Below are positions 7,721 to 18,593 of a DNA stretch of 64,000 nt, piece by piece. The stretch is from Pseudarthrobacter siccitolerans (GTDB lineage Bacteria > Actinomycetota > Actinomycetes > Actinomycetales > Micrococcaceae): positions 1,922,001 through 1,986,000 of the forward strand of contig NZ_JAUSXB010000001.1 in assembly GCF_030823375.1 (NCBI RefSeq). Direction: 5' to 3'. Every line of letters begins with the position of its first letter. The first letter of the stretch is position 1. Position numbers and translations under genes: made by a program. A model generated the notes under the pieces. That model saw nothing but the letters and a program-made list of their open reading frames with translations, did not search any database and was not told where the DNA came from.

Positions 7721-9289
7721 TTAGTGGGTGCTGGCGACGGCGATGGTCTCGCCGTCGCGGTCTTCCAGCCGCTGCGAGCGGTCCGCGATGAAGAAGTACA
7801 CCACTGCTGCGATGCCGGCGGCGAAGAACCAGGCGAACGGTGCCGCCGGCGCCAGCGCGGGGACGAACGCTATGAGGAGGGCGACGGCGGCGGCCGGCAC
7901 CAGTGCGGTAATCGCCTTGGGGTTGACACCGTTTTTGTAGTGGTAGGCGCCTTCCGGGGAGGCGGTGTAAAGCTCGGGAACGTTGACCTTGCCGCGGCGG
8001 ATGAGCCAGTAGTCGGCCATGACCACCCCGAACAGCGGGCCGAGGAGGGCACCGAGGCCGCCCAGGAAGTACACGATCACCAAGGGGTTGTTGTAGAGGT
8101 TCCAGGGCAGGATGACCAGGCCGATAACGGCGCTGACGATCGCTGCCTTGCGGAAGTTCAGGTGCTTGGGGAACAGGTTGGTCAGCGCATAGACAGGGGC
8201 CACGAAGTTGGCCATGAGGTTGACCGCGATGGTCAGGATGAGCAGCGCCAGGCAGGCCAGCACCAGGAACAGCGTGTTGGGGATGGTCCGGACGATGTCC
8301 GAAGGGCTCTCGATGATGGTGCCGTTAATCTTGAACTGCCCGCCCGCCAGGACCACCACAATGGCGCCGAACACGAGCATGTTGATGGGGATGCCCCAGA
8401 AGTTTCCCCGCACGATGGCCTTTTTGGAGACCGCGGAGCGGGTGAAGTCGCAGAAATTCAGGACGAACGTTCCGTAGATCGAGACCCAGAGGGCGCCGCC
8501 GGCGAAGATGGTGAGCCACATCTGGGGTCCTTCCAGGGCGTTGTCCGAGGACCAGGCGATGGCGCCGCCGGCTTCGATGAAGATCCAGATTGCGATGGCC
8601 GCCATGGTGGCCAGGATGACCGGCCCGGCAAACGCCTCATACTTGCGGATCATCTCCATGCCGAAGCTGACAATGACCAGCTGGACGATCCAGAGGATGA
8701 CGAAAGCGATCCAGCCGAGGGTGGACAGTCCGAGGATGGAGTTTTTGTCCAGCTCCCCCAGCGTGGGGAACATCGCCACGAGCATTACGCGGAAGACCAC
8801 GGAGGCGAGGTAGGTCTGGATGCCGAACCAGGCCACGGCCACGGCGCCGCGCAGGAGGCTCGCGATTTGTGCTCCGCGGATTCCGAAACTGATCCGGCTC
8901 ATCACGGGGAAGGGGACGCCGGTTTTGACTCCCATAAACCCGGAAAGGGTCAGGAGCCCAAAGAGGAGCGCTGCGCCGATGCCCAGGGCAAGGAGGATCT
9001 GCCAGCCACCGAGGCCCAGGGCGAAGAGCCCGATAGCGAAGGCATAGTTGCCGAGGCTGTGGACGTCGTTGGCCCAGAGGGTGAAGATGCTGTAGCCGGA
9101 CCAGCTGCGGCCGGCCTGTTTGGTGGGGGCGAGGTCTGCGTTGTAGAGGGTGGGGCTGATGGCCTGGCCTGACGCCGCACTTGCTGATGCGCAAAGAGCG
9201 TCAATGCCCGTTGCCGGGTGTGCGGAAGAATCTGACGGCGCTGTCAGGTCAGGAGCCGCGTCAACGCCCGCCGGTGGAGGGGTCTGCAT
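7721..9289 (-). CDS. NCS1-family nucleobase/hydantoin:cation symporter
   Basis: An inner-membrane permease of 522 residues with about 12 hydrophobic segments starting after residue 65. The NCS1 hallmarks are WSGYSIFTLWANDVHSLGNYAFAIG in TM1 and the GFMGVKTGVPFPVMSR region (TM3). Relatives include Mhp1 (hydantoin), PucI (allantoin) and CodB (cytosine). With a hydantoin/allantoin-racemase-family gene 24 bp downstream, allantoin or a related ring compound is the likeliest cargo. It is the first gene of the permease-racemase-SDR operon, with an operator-like TTCCACATTGCGAAA about 66 bp upstream of the start. Confidence 0.85.
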   Translation of the reverse strand: MQTPPPAGVDAAPDLTAPSDSSAHPATGIDALCASASAASGQAISPTLYNADLAPTKQAGRSWSGYSIFTLWANDVHSLGNYAFAIGLFALGLGGWQILLALGIGAALLFGLLTLSGFMGVKTGVPFPVMSRISFGIRGAQIASLLRGAVAVAWFGIQTYLASVVFRVMLVAMFPTLGELDKNSILGLSTLGWIAFVILWIVQLVIVSFGMEMIRKYEAFAGPVILATMAAIAIWIFIEAGGAIAWSSDNALEGPQMWLTIFAGGALWVSIYGTFVLNFCDFTRSAVSKKAIVRGNFWGIPINMLVFGAIVVVLAGGQFKINGTIIESPSDIVRTIPNTLFLVLACLALLILTIAVNLMANFVAPVYALTNLFPKHLNFRKAAIVSAVIGLVILPWNLYNNPLVIVYFLGGLGALLGPLFGVVMADYWLIRRGKVNVPELYTASPEGAYHYKNGVNPKAITALVPAAAVALLIAFVPALAPAAPFAWFFAAGIAAVVYFFIADRSQRLEDRDGETIAVASTH

Positions 9290-9355
9290 AGGGGGATCTC
9301 CAGTTCTAGGTATTCCGCCGTGGTGAGCTCACGGCCCCTGGGGCCGGTTCTGTTA

Positions 9356-9370
9356 TTCCACATTGCGAAA
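9356..9370. promoter_or_regulatory. Operator-like site upstream of NCS1 permease
   Basis: TTCCACATTGCGAAA matches the perfect palindrome upstream of the guanine deaminase operon at 12 of 14 arm positions. It is an imperfect inverted repeat with a one-base centre, and is probably bound by the IclR-type regulator of the region (inference). Confidence 0.5.
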
Positions 9371-9547
9371 TGAAGATATTGAATCGTGAAAACAGCTTAT
9401 GACGTGGATCACCTTCGGTCAAGGAGTGTCGCCTGCATGGCCGGTCATAATTCGCTGGTTCGCCCCAGTGCGCTGGTGCAGTCAGGCGGCGGAAGAACCT
9501 GCTTTGACCGGGAACATTAGCCGCAGCTATTCTCATAAGGCAATAAT

Positions 9548-9568
9548 GTTTTCTCACAATACGAAAAC
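9548..9568. promoter_or_regulatory. Operator-like site upstream of aceE
   Basis: GTTTTC-N9-GAAAAC forms a perfect 6-bp inverted repeat ending 35 bp before the aceE start. Inside it CACAATACGAAAAC differs by one base from CATAATACGAAAAC upstream of the malic enzyme gene (27820-27833). This is the strongest direct sign that both genes share a regulator. Confidence 0.55.
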
Positions 9569-9603
9569 CTAGCGCCAGTATTCAACGACGAAAAGAGGCT
9601 GCC

Positions 9604-12366
<2,763 letters not shown>

Positions 12367-12449
12367 CCCGCCATCCAGATGACAGTTGGCGGCAGTCCCA
12401 GCGTGTGACACTGCTGCCAACTGGCATCCCGCGTGGATAGTGTGAGGCT

Positions 12450-13079
12450 ATGGGGAACATGGAGGAGGTCCGGACCACGGGGATTGTGCTTGCAGCCGGC
12501 GCCGGCACCAGGCTGGGCAAAGGTCCCAAGGCACTGCTCCCGTATCGTGGCCGGCCGCTGGTGGAATCCGTCGCCGGGGCGCTGCTCGACGGCGGCTGCC
12601 GGGAGGTGGTGGTGGTGCTCGGCGCCGGCGCTCCGGACGTGGCGGCCATCGCCGAACTGGACCGCTACCGGACGGTGGTGAACCACGAATGGCAGTCAGG
12701 GATGGGCAATTCCCTGCTGCTCGGCAACGCCAGCGCGGATCCCAGGGACCATCTGATGGTGGCGCTCGTGGACCAGCCCGGCGTGACTCCGCGGGCAGTG
12801 GGGCGGCTGCTTGCGGCCCACCGTGCTGGCCGGGTCACCGCGGCTGCCTACGACGGCGGAGCTGCCGCAACAGAGGGTTCAGGCGGCAGGTTCCGGCGCG
12901 GTCATCCGCTGGTCATCGACGCCGGCCTGAGGGACGCTGTGGCCGGTACAGTTACGGGCGACTCCGGGGCGCGCGGCTTCCTGCAGGCCCATCCGGAGCT
13001 GGTGGACGAGGTGGACTGCAGCGACCTTTCCACCGGACTGGACGTTGACACGCCGGAGCAGCTGTACCTCCTGGGCTAG
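12450..13079 (+). CDS. MobA-like nucleotidyltransferase (molybdenum cofactor cytidylyltransferase type)
   Basis: A 209-residue NTP-transferase with the signature GIVLAAGAGTRLGKGPKALLPYRGRPLVE near residues 11-38 and VALVDQPGV carrying the metal-binding aspartate. It resembles MocA, which adds CMP to molybdopterin to form the MCD cofactor of xanthine-dehydrogenase-family enzymes. The xanthine dehydrogenase operon ends about 1.7 kb away, which supports this role. The ATG at 12450 has GTGAGG upstream. The gene converges on a UDG-family gene, with a 4-bp overlap of the 3' ends. MobA-like transfer of GMP is less likely. Confidence 0.75.
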   Translation: MGNMEEVRTTGIVLAAGAGTRLGKGPKALLPYRGRPLVESVAGALLDGGCREVVVVLGAGAPDVAAIAELDRYRTVVNHEWQSGMGNSLLLGNASADPRDHLMVALVDQPGVTPRAVGRLLAAHRAGRVTAAAYDGGAAATEGSGGRFRRGHPLVIDAGLRDAVAGTVTGDSGARGFLQAHPELVDEVDCSDLSTGLDVDTPEQLYLLG

Positions 13080-13726
13080 CGGCGGATCACGCCGGTGCTG
13101 AACAGTTCCTCCAGGCCCCGCTTGAAACCGGACCTCCCGCCGTGGGAAGGGTGCCGGACTTTTGGCACGTCCATTCCGCTGGACAGCAGGCTGCGGTGTG
13201 CCACGTTGCCCACCGCCACCACGGTTTCGATGCCGAACAGCTCCGCGAGCGACTGCCAGAACGGCGTCCCGGCCCTGGCGTCGGCAACCGTTGGCGTCCG
13301 GTTGGACTGGGGCTTTCCGGGCACGTGGGTATGCCACGGGCAGGCGCTCCACAGCAGGGGCAGGAACTGTAATTCGGCCAGGACCTCCCACATCACGGTT
13401 GCAGTCGGCTCGGCCGCGACCTCCGCTGCCTCCGGCGGCAGCGAGTAGCCCTTGCCCGGGCCGAACAAGCCGAAGCTGTTGGCCGGTCCCTGGAACATGG
13501 TGCGGTTGGTAAACGGAACTCCGGTGATCCTCATGCCCCGGAAACCCGGAGCCTCGCCCAGCAGCAGGACCTTGGGCGGCCGGTTCAGCATCTCCTCGAG
13601 GTACAGCTCCAGGTTCCGCCGGCGCCCTGCATTGCCGGGGCTGCTGTGGTCAAAGAAGTTGTTGCGCCCCGGAACCGTGGGCACGGCAGCGAGCTGCTCC
13701 ACAAAGTCGTTGACAGAGGCAGTCAC
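13076..13726 (-). CDS. Uracil-DNA glycosylase superfamily protein
   Basis: A 216-residue protein with the family's first motif as LLLGEAPGFRG (near residues 54-64) and the second as VRHPSHGG near the C-terminus. The middle AVGNVAHR strand is also typical. Such enzymes remove uracil or other damaged bases from DNA. Catalytic assignment within the superfamily is not possible by eye: the GEAPG motif has glutamate where many families have Asp or Asn. A purine-related substrate is conceivable from the neighbourhood but unsupported. The start has no overlapping upstream gene. Confidence 0.7.
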   Translation of the reverse strand: MTASVNDFVEQLAAVPTVPGRNNFFDHSSPGNAGRRRNLELYLEEMLNRPPKVLLLGEAPGFRGMRITGVPFTNRTMFQGPANSFGLFGPGKGYSLPPEAAEVAAEPTATVMWEVLAELQFLPLLWSACPWHTHVPGKPQSNRTPTVADARAGTPFWQSLAELFGIETVVAVGNVAHRSLLSSGMDVPKVRHPSHGGRSGFKRGLEELFSTGVIRR

Positions 13727-13747
13727 CGGCGTGCTCCCAGGCGAACG

Positions 13748-14728
13748 CTACCAGCGCGGGTGGATAACCTCACGGAAGTAGTGGTCGTAGATCCAGCGGA
13801 CGCCGCCGTCGAACTCTTCATTGACTGCCACGGAAGCCGCGGCAGCATTTGCCGCAGTCTGTTCCACGTTGCGCGCCCCCGGGATTACGGTAGTGACGCC
13901 GTCCTGCGCCGCGATCCAGGCGATAGCTGCCTGGGCAGTGCTGGCACCTTCCGGAACGATCTGCTCAAACTCGGCCACGGCCTTCAGGCCCAGCTCGTAG
14001 TCCACGCCGGAGAACGTCTCGCCGACGTCGAAGGAGTCGCCGTTGCGGTTGTAGTTCCGGTGGTCGTTCTCCGCGAAAGAGGTCTCCTTCGTGTACTTGC
14101 CGGAGAGCAGGCCGGACGCGAGCGGCACCCGCGCGATGATGCCCACGTTGGCTGCCTTCGCAGCGGGTAGGACCTCGTCCAGGGGCTTGAGCCGGAAGGC
14201 GTTCAGGATGATCTGGACGGAGGCGGTGCCCTCATGGCGGATCGCTTCCAGGGCCTCGTCGGTGCGCTCCACGCTGACGCCGTAGTTGCGGATGGCGCCC
14301 TCAGACACCAGGGTGTCCAGGGCGTCATAGACCTCCGCGTTGCTGTACACCGGGGTGGGCGGGCAGTGCAGCTGGACCAGGTCCAGGGTGTCGGTGCCCA
14401 GGTTTTTCCGGGACCGGTCCACCCATTGGCGGAAGTTGGCCAGCGTGTAGTGCTCCGGCTTCTGGTCCACGCGGCGGCCCATCTTCGTGGCCACCGTGAT
14501 GTCCAGTCCGGGGTTGTCCGCGAGGAACTGACCGATGGCCTGCTCGCTCTTGCCGTCACCGTAGACGTCGGCGGTGTCGAAGAAATTCACTCCCGCTTCA
14601 ACGGAAGCAGCCAGGATTGCCTGCGCCTGGGCGGGGTCCACGTTGCCCCAATCCGCGCCTAGCTGCCAGGTTCCCAGCCCCACAATGGAGACGTTCCGTC
14701 CGGTCTTGCCTAAAATCCGCTGTTCCAT
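13748..14728 (-). CDS. Aldo/keto reductase
   Basis: NADPH-dependent TIM-barrel oxidoreductase of 326 residues. The catalytic tetrad is visible as Asp and Tyr in FFDTADVYGDG, Lys in VATKMGRR and His in LVQLHCPP. It begins RILGKTGRNVSIVGLGTWQLG, like AKR families 11 to 13. It lies 95 bp downstream of the xanthine dehydrogenase gene on the same strand but is preceded by a GC hairpin, so co-transcription is uncertain. The substrate is unknown. Confidence 0.88.
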   Translation of the reverse strand: MEQRILGKTGRNVSIVGLGTWQLGADWGNVDPAQAQAILAASVEAGVNFFDTADVYGDGKSEQAIGQFLADNPGLDITVATKMGRRVDQKPEHYTLANFRQWVDRSRKNLGTDTLDLVQLHCPPTPVYSNAEVYDALDTLVSEGAIRNYGVSVERTDEALEAIRHEGTASVQIILNAFRLKPLDEVLPAAKAANVGIIARVPLASGLLSGKYTKETSFAENDHRNYNRNGDSFDVGETFSGVDYELGLKAVAEFEQIVPEGASTAQAAIAWIAAQDGVTTVIPGARNVEQTAANAAAASVAVNEEFDGGVRWIYDHYFREVIHPRW

Positions 14729-14823
14729 CCCTTGACTATAGGGGGCGGTTGCGCAGCCGCCGGAATTTTACGGCCCCCGCCGCGCCGGTCATGCCGCCGC
14801 CGGGCAAGGGGCACGCGCCGCCC

Positions 14824-17655
14824 TCAGAGAGCCGAGCGCTGCAGGTTGGGCACCAGCCCCGCTTCCTTAAGTCCCAGGTAGATCTTGTCCCGGGCAATCG
14901 GCAGGGTGCCGAATCGCACTCCGGTGGCGTTGCGGATGGCGTTCGCGAGGGCGGGTGCCACGGGATTGAAGGGGCTTTCGCTCATGGACTTGGCACCGAG
15001 CGGGCCCAGCTTGTCGTTGGTATCCGCGAAGTACACTTCGCTGCGCGGCACGTCCGCAAAGGTGGGGATGTGGTACTGCCGCAGGATGTCCGTGGTGACC
15101 CTGCCGTCGTCGTCAATCACCACCTCCTCATACAGCGTGGCACCGATGGCCTGGGCAATCCCGCCCTCGATCTGGCCGCGGCACTGGCGCGGATTCACCA
15201 CCACGCCGGCGTCCGCCGCCTGCACGCTCTGCAGGATTTTCAGCTCGCCCGTCCCGCGGTTCACCGCCACCCTGAAACCGTGGACGTTGAAGGCCACGGA
15301 CCGAGGCGTCCCGCCCCAGCGGCCTTCCGCTGCGAGTTCGACGCCGGCTTCCGCAGCCGCCTGCGCTAGTTCAGCGAGCGGCACGGGCGTTCCGTCGATG
15401 ATGATGGCGTCCCCGTCGAGGACGCAGGCGGAGGCCTGGGTCTGGTGGATTCCCGCGGCGAACGCGCGGATGCGTACGGCCAGTTCCTCGGCGGCGGCCA
15501 GCGTTGCCTTGCCGGCCACCACAGTGCCCGCGGAGCCGAAGGCCCCGGTATCGTGCTCCACCAGGTCAGTATCGGATTGCCGCACCGCTACCCGCGCCGC
15601 TTCCGTGGACAACGCGGTGGCCGCCAACTGGGCGTGGACGGTGGTGGTGCCGTTACCGAACTCGGCGGTCCCGACGTCGGCCTGGTACGTTCCGTCCGGC
15701 AGGAGCCGGAGCCGGGAATGGGCAAAGTGGCCGCGCGGGGGCACGGTGTCAATCATGGACAGCGCGGTCCCCTCGCCGGTCAGCCACTCCGGCCCCAGTT
15801 CGTCCAGGCCGGCAGCCCGGTAGCGCTCCCGGCCTCGGGCCAGCGCGTCGCGGACGAGGCTCAGGCACTGGTCCAGCCCGTAACTGCCGTAATGGACGTC
15901 CTCCTCCGGCTCCGGCTGGGTGGACAGCATCCGGTCCCCTTCGCGCACCATGTTCCGGCGGCGGAATTCCGCGGGATCCATGCCGATGCCGGCCGCGAGC
16001 TCGTCCATGGCCGACTCGATGGCAAAGATCATCTGGCTCAGCCCGTAGCCCCGGAACGCTCCGGCGGGGACCGTGTTGGTGTACATCGCGTGGGCGTCCA
16101 CCTTCTTGTTGGTGCAGTTGTACACGCTCAGGGATTCGCCGCAGCCGTGGAACATCACACCCGGCCCGTGGTTGCCGTAGGCGCCGGTGTTGGTCAGGAC
16201 ATCCAGTTCCAGGGCCGTGAGCCGGCCGTCATTGCTGGTGCCGGCCTTGAGCTTGATGGTGAACGGATGGCGGGTGGTGGTGGCGGTGAACTGCTCGGTC
16301 CTGGTCAGTTCGAGCTGGACGGGCCGCCCCAGCTTGAGGGCTGCGAGCGCCACGATGTCCTCGGTCAGGACCTCCTGCTTCCCGCCGAAACCGCCGCCCA
16401 CCCGGCCGGCCACCACGTGGACCTGCTTCTCCGGAAGCCCGAACACCCGGCACAGGGTCCGCCGGACCAGGAACGGCACCTGGCTGGAGGTCCGGACCTG
16501 CAGGCGGCCTTCGCCGTCCACCGACGCGATGGCGGCGTGGGTTTCCAGGGCCACGTGCTGGACGCGCTGGGTGCGGTAGGTGTGTTCGTGGATGAAGTCC
16601 GCGGCGGCGAAGCCCTCGGCAACGCTCCCCAGTTCGGAGTGGAGCTCGGCCACCACATTGCGGTCCGGGCGGGAGATGCGGGCCACCGTTCCATCCTTGT
16701 CCCCGTGGACCAGCGGAGCGCCGGGAAGGAGCGCGTCCTGCGGTGAGAAGACCGCGGGCAGTTCCTCGTACTCAACCTCCAGTGCCCGCACCCCTGCTTC
16801 GGCGGCGGCTACTGTTTCGGCCACCACCGCGGCGACGCGCTGGCCCCGGAACCGCACCACGTCATCGAGCACGCGGGTATCGTCCGGGTCATCGGTGAAC
16901 AGTTCGTGCTGGGCGGTGGAGAACAGCTGTTCGGGTGCGTCCTGGTGGGTGAAGACCGCCACTACGCCGGGGAGATTCATCGCTGCATCGGTGTTGATGG
17001 ACAGCACCCGGGCATGCGCATGCGGCGAGCGCAGGAGCTTAAGGTGGAGCAGGCCCTGCAGCTGGCCTGCCGGGACATCCAGGGTGTAGCGGGCGGTACC
17101 GGTGACCAATGCCCGGCTGGCGGGTGCGGGGACGTCGTCGCCCAGCTGCCCCGGCTCCGGATCCGGCTGCCCCTCCCCCGCAATTCCGGAGGCCTGACCC
17201 TTGGGAGCCGGGTGGCCGGCAGCCCCGCAGACGGCATCCGAAATGGCCCGGTATCCAGTGCACCGGCAGAGGTTTCCCTTCAGGTTCCGGGGCAGGTTCT
17301 CCTTCTGTTCGTCATCGAACGTTGCGGCCGTCATCAGCATCCCCGCCGTGCAGAACCCGCACTGGAAGCCCTGCCGCTCCATAAACTGCTGCTGGACGGG
17401 GTGGAGGTCCGCGCCGTCGCCTGCCGTTGAAGCCAGGCCCTCGATAGTGGTGACAGCGTGCCCCTCTGCCCGGACGGCGGGATAGATACAGCTGTGTACC
17501 GGAGTGCCGTCCACGTGCACGGTGCAGGCTCCGCAGTCGCCACCGTCGCAGCCCTTCTTGACGCCCAGGTTCCCCTGTTCCCGGAGGAAGGTGCGCAGGC
17601 ACTGGCCGGGCCGCGGGGCAGTTTCAGCCGATACGCCGTTGATCTCGATGGCCAT
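14824..17655 (-). CDS. Xanthine dehydrogenase-type molybdenum hydroxylase, fused [2Fe-2S] and molybdopterin subunits
   Basis: A 943-residue fusion. Residues 1-160 form the small iron-sulfur subunit with two [2Fe-2S] sites: CDGGDCGACTVHVDGTPVHSC and CGFCTAGM...LCRCTGY. From about 190 onward it is the large molybdopterin subunit: aldehyde oxidase/xanthine dehydrogenase hammerhead (GTARYTLDVPAGQL), then GRVGGGFGGKQ and GAFRGYG for cofactor binding. The C-terminal AKSMSESPFNPVAPA segment keeps the catalytic glutamate where most relatives read KGVGEPP. It would hydroxylate hypoxanthine/xanthine to urate with electrons leaving through the FAD subunit encoded immediately upstream (2-bp gap). The operon order is deaminase-AzgA-XdhC-FAD subunit-this gene. 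Confidence 0.9.
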   Translation of the reverse strand: MAIEINGVSAETAPRPGQCLRTFLREQGNLGVKKGCDGGDCGACTVHVDGTPVHSCIYPAVRAEGHAVTTIEGLASTAGDGADLHPVQQQFMERQGFQCGFCTAGMLMTAATFDDEQKENLPRNLKGNLCRCTGYRAISDAVCGAAGHPAPKGQASGIAGEGQPDPEPGQLGDDVPAPASRALVTGTARYTLDVPAGQLQGLLHLKLLRSPHAHARVLSINTDAAMNLPGVVAVFTHQDAPEQLFSTAQHELFTDDPDDTRVLDDVVRFRGQRVAAVVAETVAAAEAGVRALEVEYEELPAVFSPQDALLPGAPLVHGDKDGTVARISRPDRNVVAELHSELGSVAEGFAAADFIHEHTYRTQRVQHVALETHAAIASVDGEGRLQVRTSSQVPFLVRRTLCRVFGLPEKQVHVVAGRVGGGFGGKQEVLTEDIVALAALKLGRPVQLELTRTEQFTATTTRHPFTIKLKAGTSNDGRLTALELDVLTNTGAYGNHGPGVMFHGCGESLSVYNCTNKKVDAHAMYTNTVPAGAFRGYGLSQMIFAIESAMDELAAGIGMDPAEFRRRNMVREGDRMLSTQPEPEEDVHYGSYGLDQCLSLVRDALARGRERYRAAGLDELGPEWLTGEGTALSMIDTVPPRGHFAHSRLRLLPDGTYQADVGTAEFGNGTTTVHAQLAATALSTEAARVAVRQSDTDLVEHDTGAFGSAGTVVAGKATLAAAEELAVRIRAFAAGIHQTQASACVLDGDAIIIDGTPVPLAELAQAAAEAGVELAAEGRWGGTPRSVAFNVHGFRVAVNRGTGELKILQSVQAADAGVVVNPRQCRGQIEGGIAQAIGATLYEEVVIDDDGRVTTDILRQYHIPTFADVPRSEVYFADTNDKLGPLGAKSMSESPFNPVAPALANAIRNATGVRFGTLPIARDKIYLGLKEAGLVPNLQRSAL

Positions 17656-17657
17656 GC

Positions 17658-18593
17658 TCAGGCCCCTTCCTGCTGTGCGCGGAGTCCTTGTGCATGGTGT
17701 CCCCGGTCCGATGGCGGCCAGAAGTCGCCGGAGACCCGGAGCCCGGGCGCCCCTTCAGAGGCAGTGAGCTCGGCCCGGATCTCGTCGGCCAGGCGGTACG
17801 TCATATCCCGGCGCCACACAGGCAGGCCATGGATATCGTTATGGTAAAGGCCGGCGGGGATCGCCTCGTCGAGTGCCGCGGCCAGGGCATCGGTGTCCGG
17901 CAGCGTGTCGAAGCGCAGCTGCACCGGCCGTCTGGTGGCCGCGGTGACGGTGAGGACAAAGGACGTACCGGCGTCGAGCCTCCCGATCAGCAGAACCCCG
18001 GACCTGCCGAGGTTGCTCAACGACAGCCGGCGGAACGCCACGCGGGAGGCAAGGGCCGACGCCGGGAGGTGGATGCTGCGCAGGAGCTCGCCGGGTGCCA
18101 GGCAGTTCGTCGCGTCGCCCGTGACGAAGTCGCTCACCGGCACACTGCGGCTGGCGCCACCGGGGCCAAGGATGGTGGCGGTGCCGTCCAGTCCGGCGCA
18201 GAGCGAGATGACGGGGCCCGCGGGCAGGGACGTACACAGGTTGCCGCCCACTGTGGACATGTTCCACACCTTGAAGGAGGCCACGAAGGAGTCGCAGCAG
18301 GGACGGATGAGGTCCAATGCGGGCCAGGTTTCCTGAAAGACGCCCGGCTGCCCGGGGAGGTTGTAGAGCTCCGCGATGGTGCAGGTGGCGGCGAGCTCGA
18401 TGCCGGCATCTGTCACGCTGACCGGCGTCCAGCCGGCCGAGCCCAGGTCCAGGAGGCGCTTCAACGGCTGGGGCCCAAAGGCGAAGCTGCCGTAGGAGAA
18501 CAACACCGTGCCGCCGGCCAGCCAGGCGTCGCCGTCGCGCCATTGTGCGGGGTCGGTGGTGGGGACCACCGCCTCGATGGTGTTCATGTCCAT
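17658..18593 (-). CDS. Xanthine dehydrogenase FAD-binding subunit
   Basis: The medium subunit of a molybdenum hydroxylase, 311 residues. It has the FAD-binding start WLAGGTVLFSYGSFAFGPQPLKRLLDL (near 24-50) and the NMSTVGGNLCTSLPAGP motif (near 110-125), which replaces the usual TIGGN.A...P.AD loop, and a CO-dehydrogenase flavoprotein C-terminal domain. It passes electrons from the iron-sulfur centres to NAD+ or O2. The start overlaps the end of the XdhC gene by 10 bp and its stop is 2 bp before the catalytic-subunit gene, so the three are translationally coupled. Confidence 0.88.
   Translation of the reverse strand: MDMNTIEAVVPTTDPAQWRDGDAWLAGGTVLFSYGSFAFGPQPLKRLLDLGSAGWTPVSVTDAGIELAATCTIAELYNLPGQPGVFQETWPALDLIRPCCDSFVASFKVWNMSTVGGNLCTSLPAGPVISLCAGLDGTATILGPGGASRSVPVSDFVTGDATNCLAPGELLRSIHLPASALASRVAFRRLSLSNLGRSGVLLIGRLDAGTSFVLTVTAATRRPVQLRFDTLPDTDALAAALDEAIPAGLYHNDIHGLPVWRRDMTYRLADEIRAELTASEGAPGLRVSGDFWPPSDRGHHAQGLRAQQEGA

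Larger units (their letters stand above)
9290..9603. promoter_or_regulatory. Divergent promoter region between NCS1 permease and aceE
   Basis: These 314 bases separate two divergent genes and contain no convincing gene. They are visibly more AT-rich than their surroundings. They hold two operator-like sites (listed separately), a further half-site ATCGTGAAAA near 9383, and a short GC palindrome at 9332-9346. The layout suggests independent control of each direction by the same repressor family. Confidence 0.55.

Noticed and set aside
7706..9172. Long plus-strand open frame opposite the NCS1 permease
   Set aside because: Highly charged, repetitive Asp/Glu/Gly/His composition, typical of the antisense of a membrane protein in high-GC DNA; no ribosome site or family.
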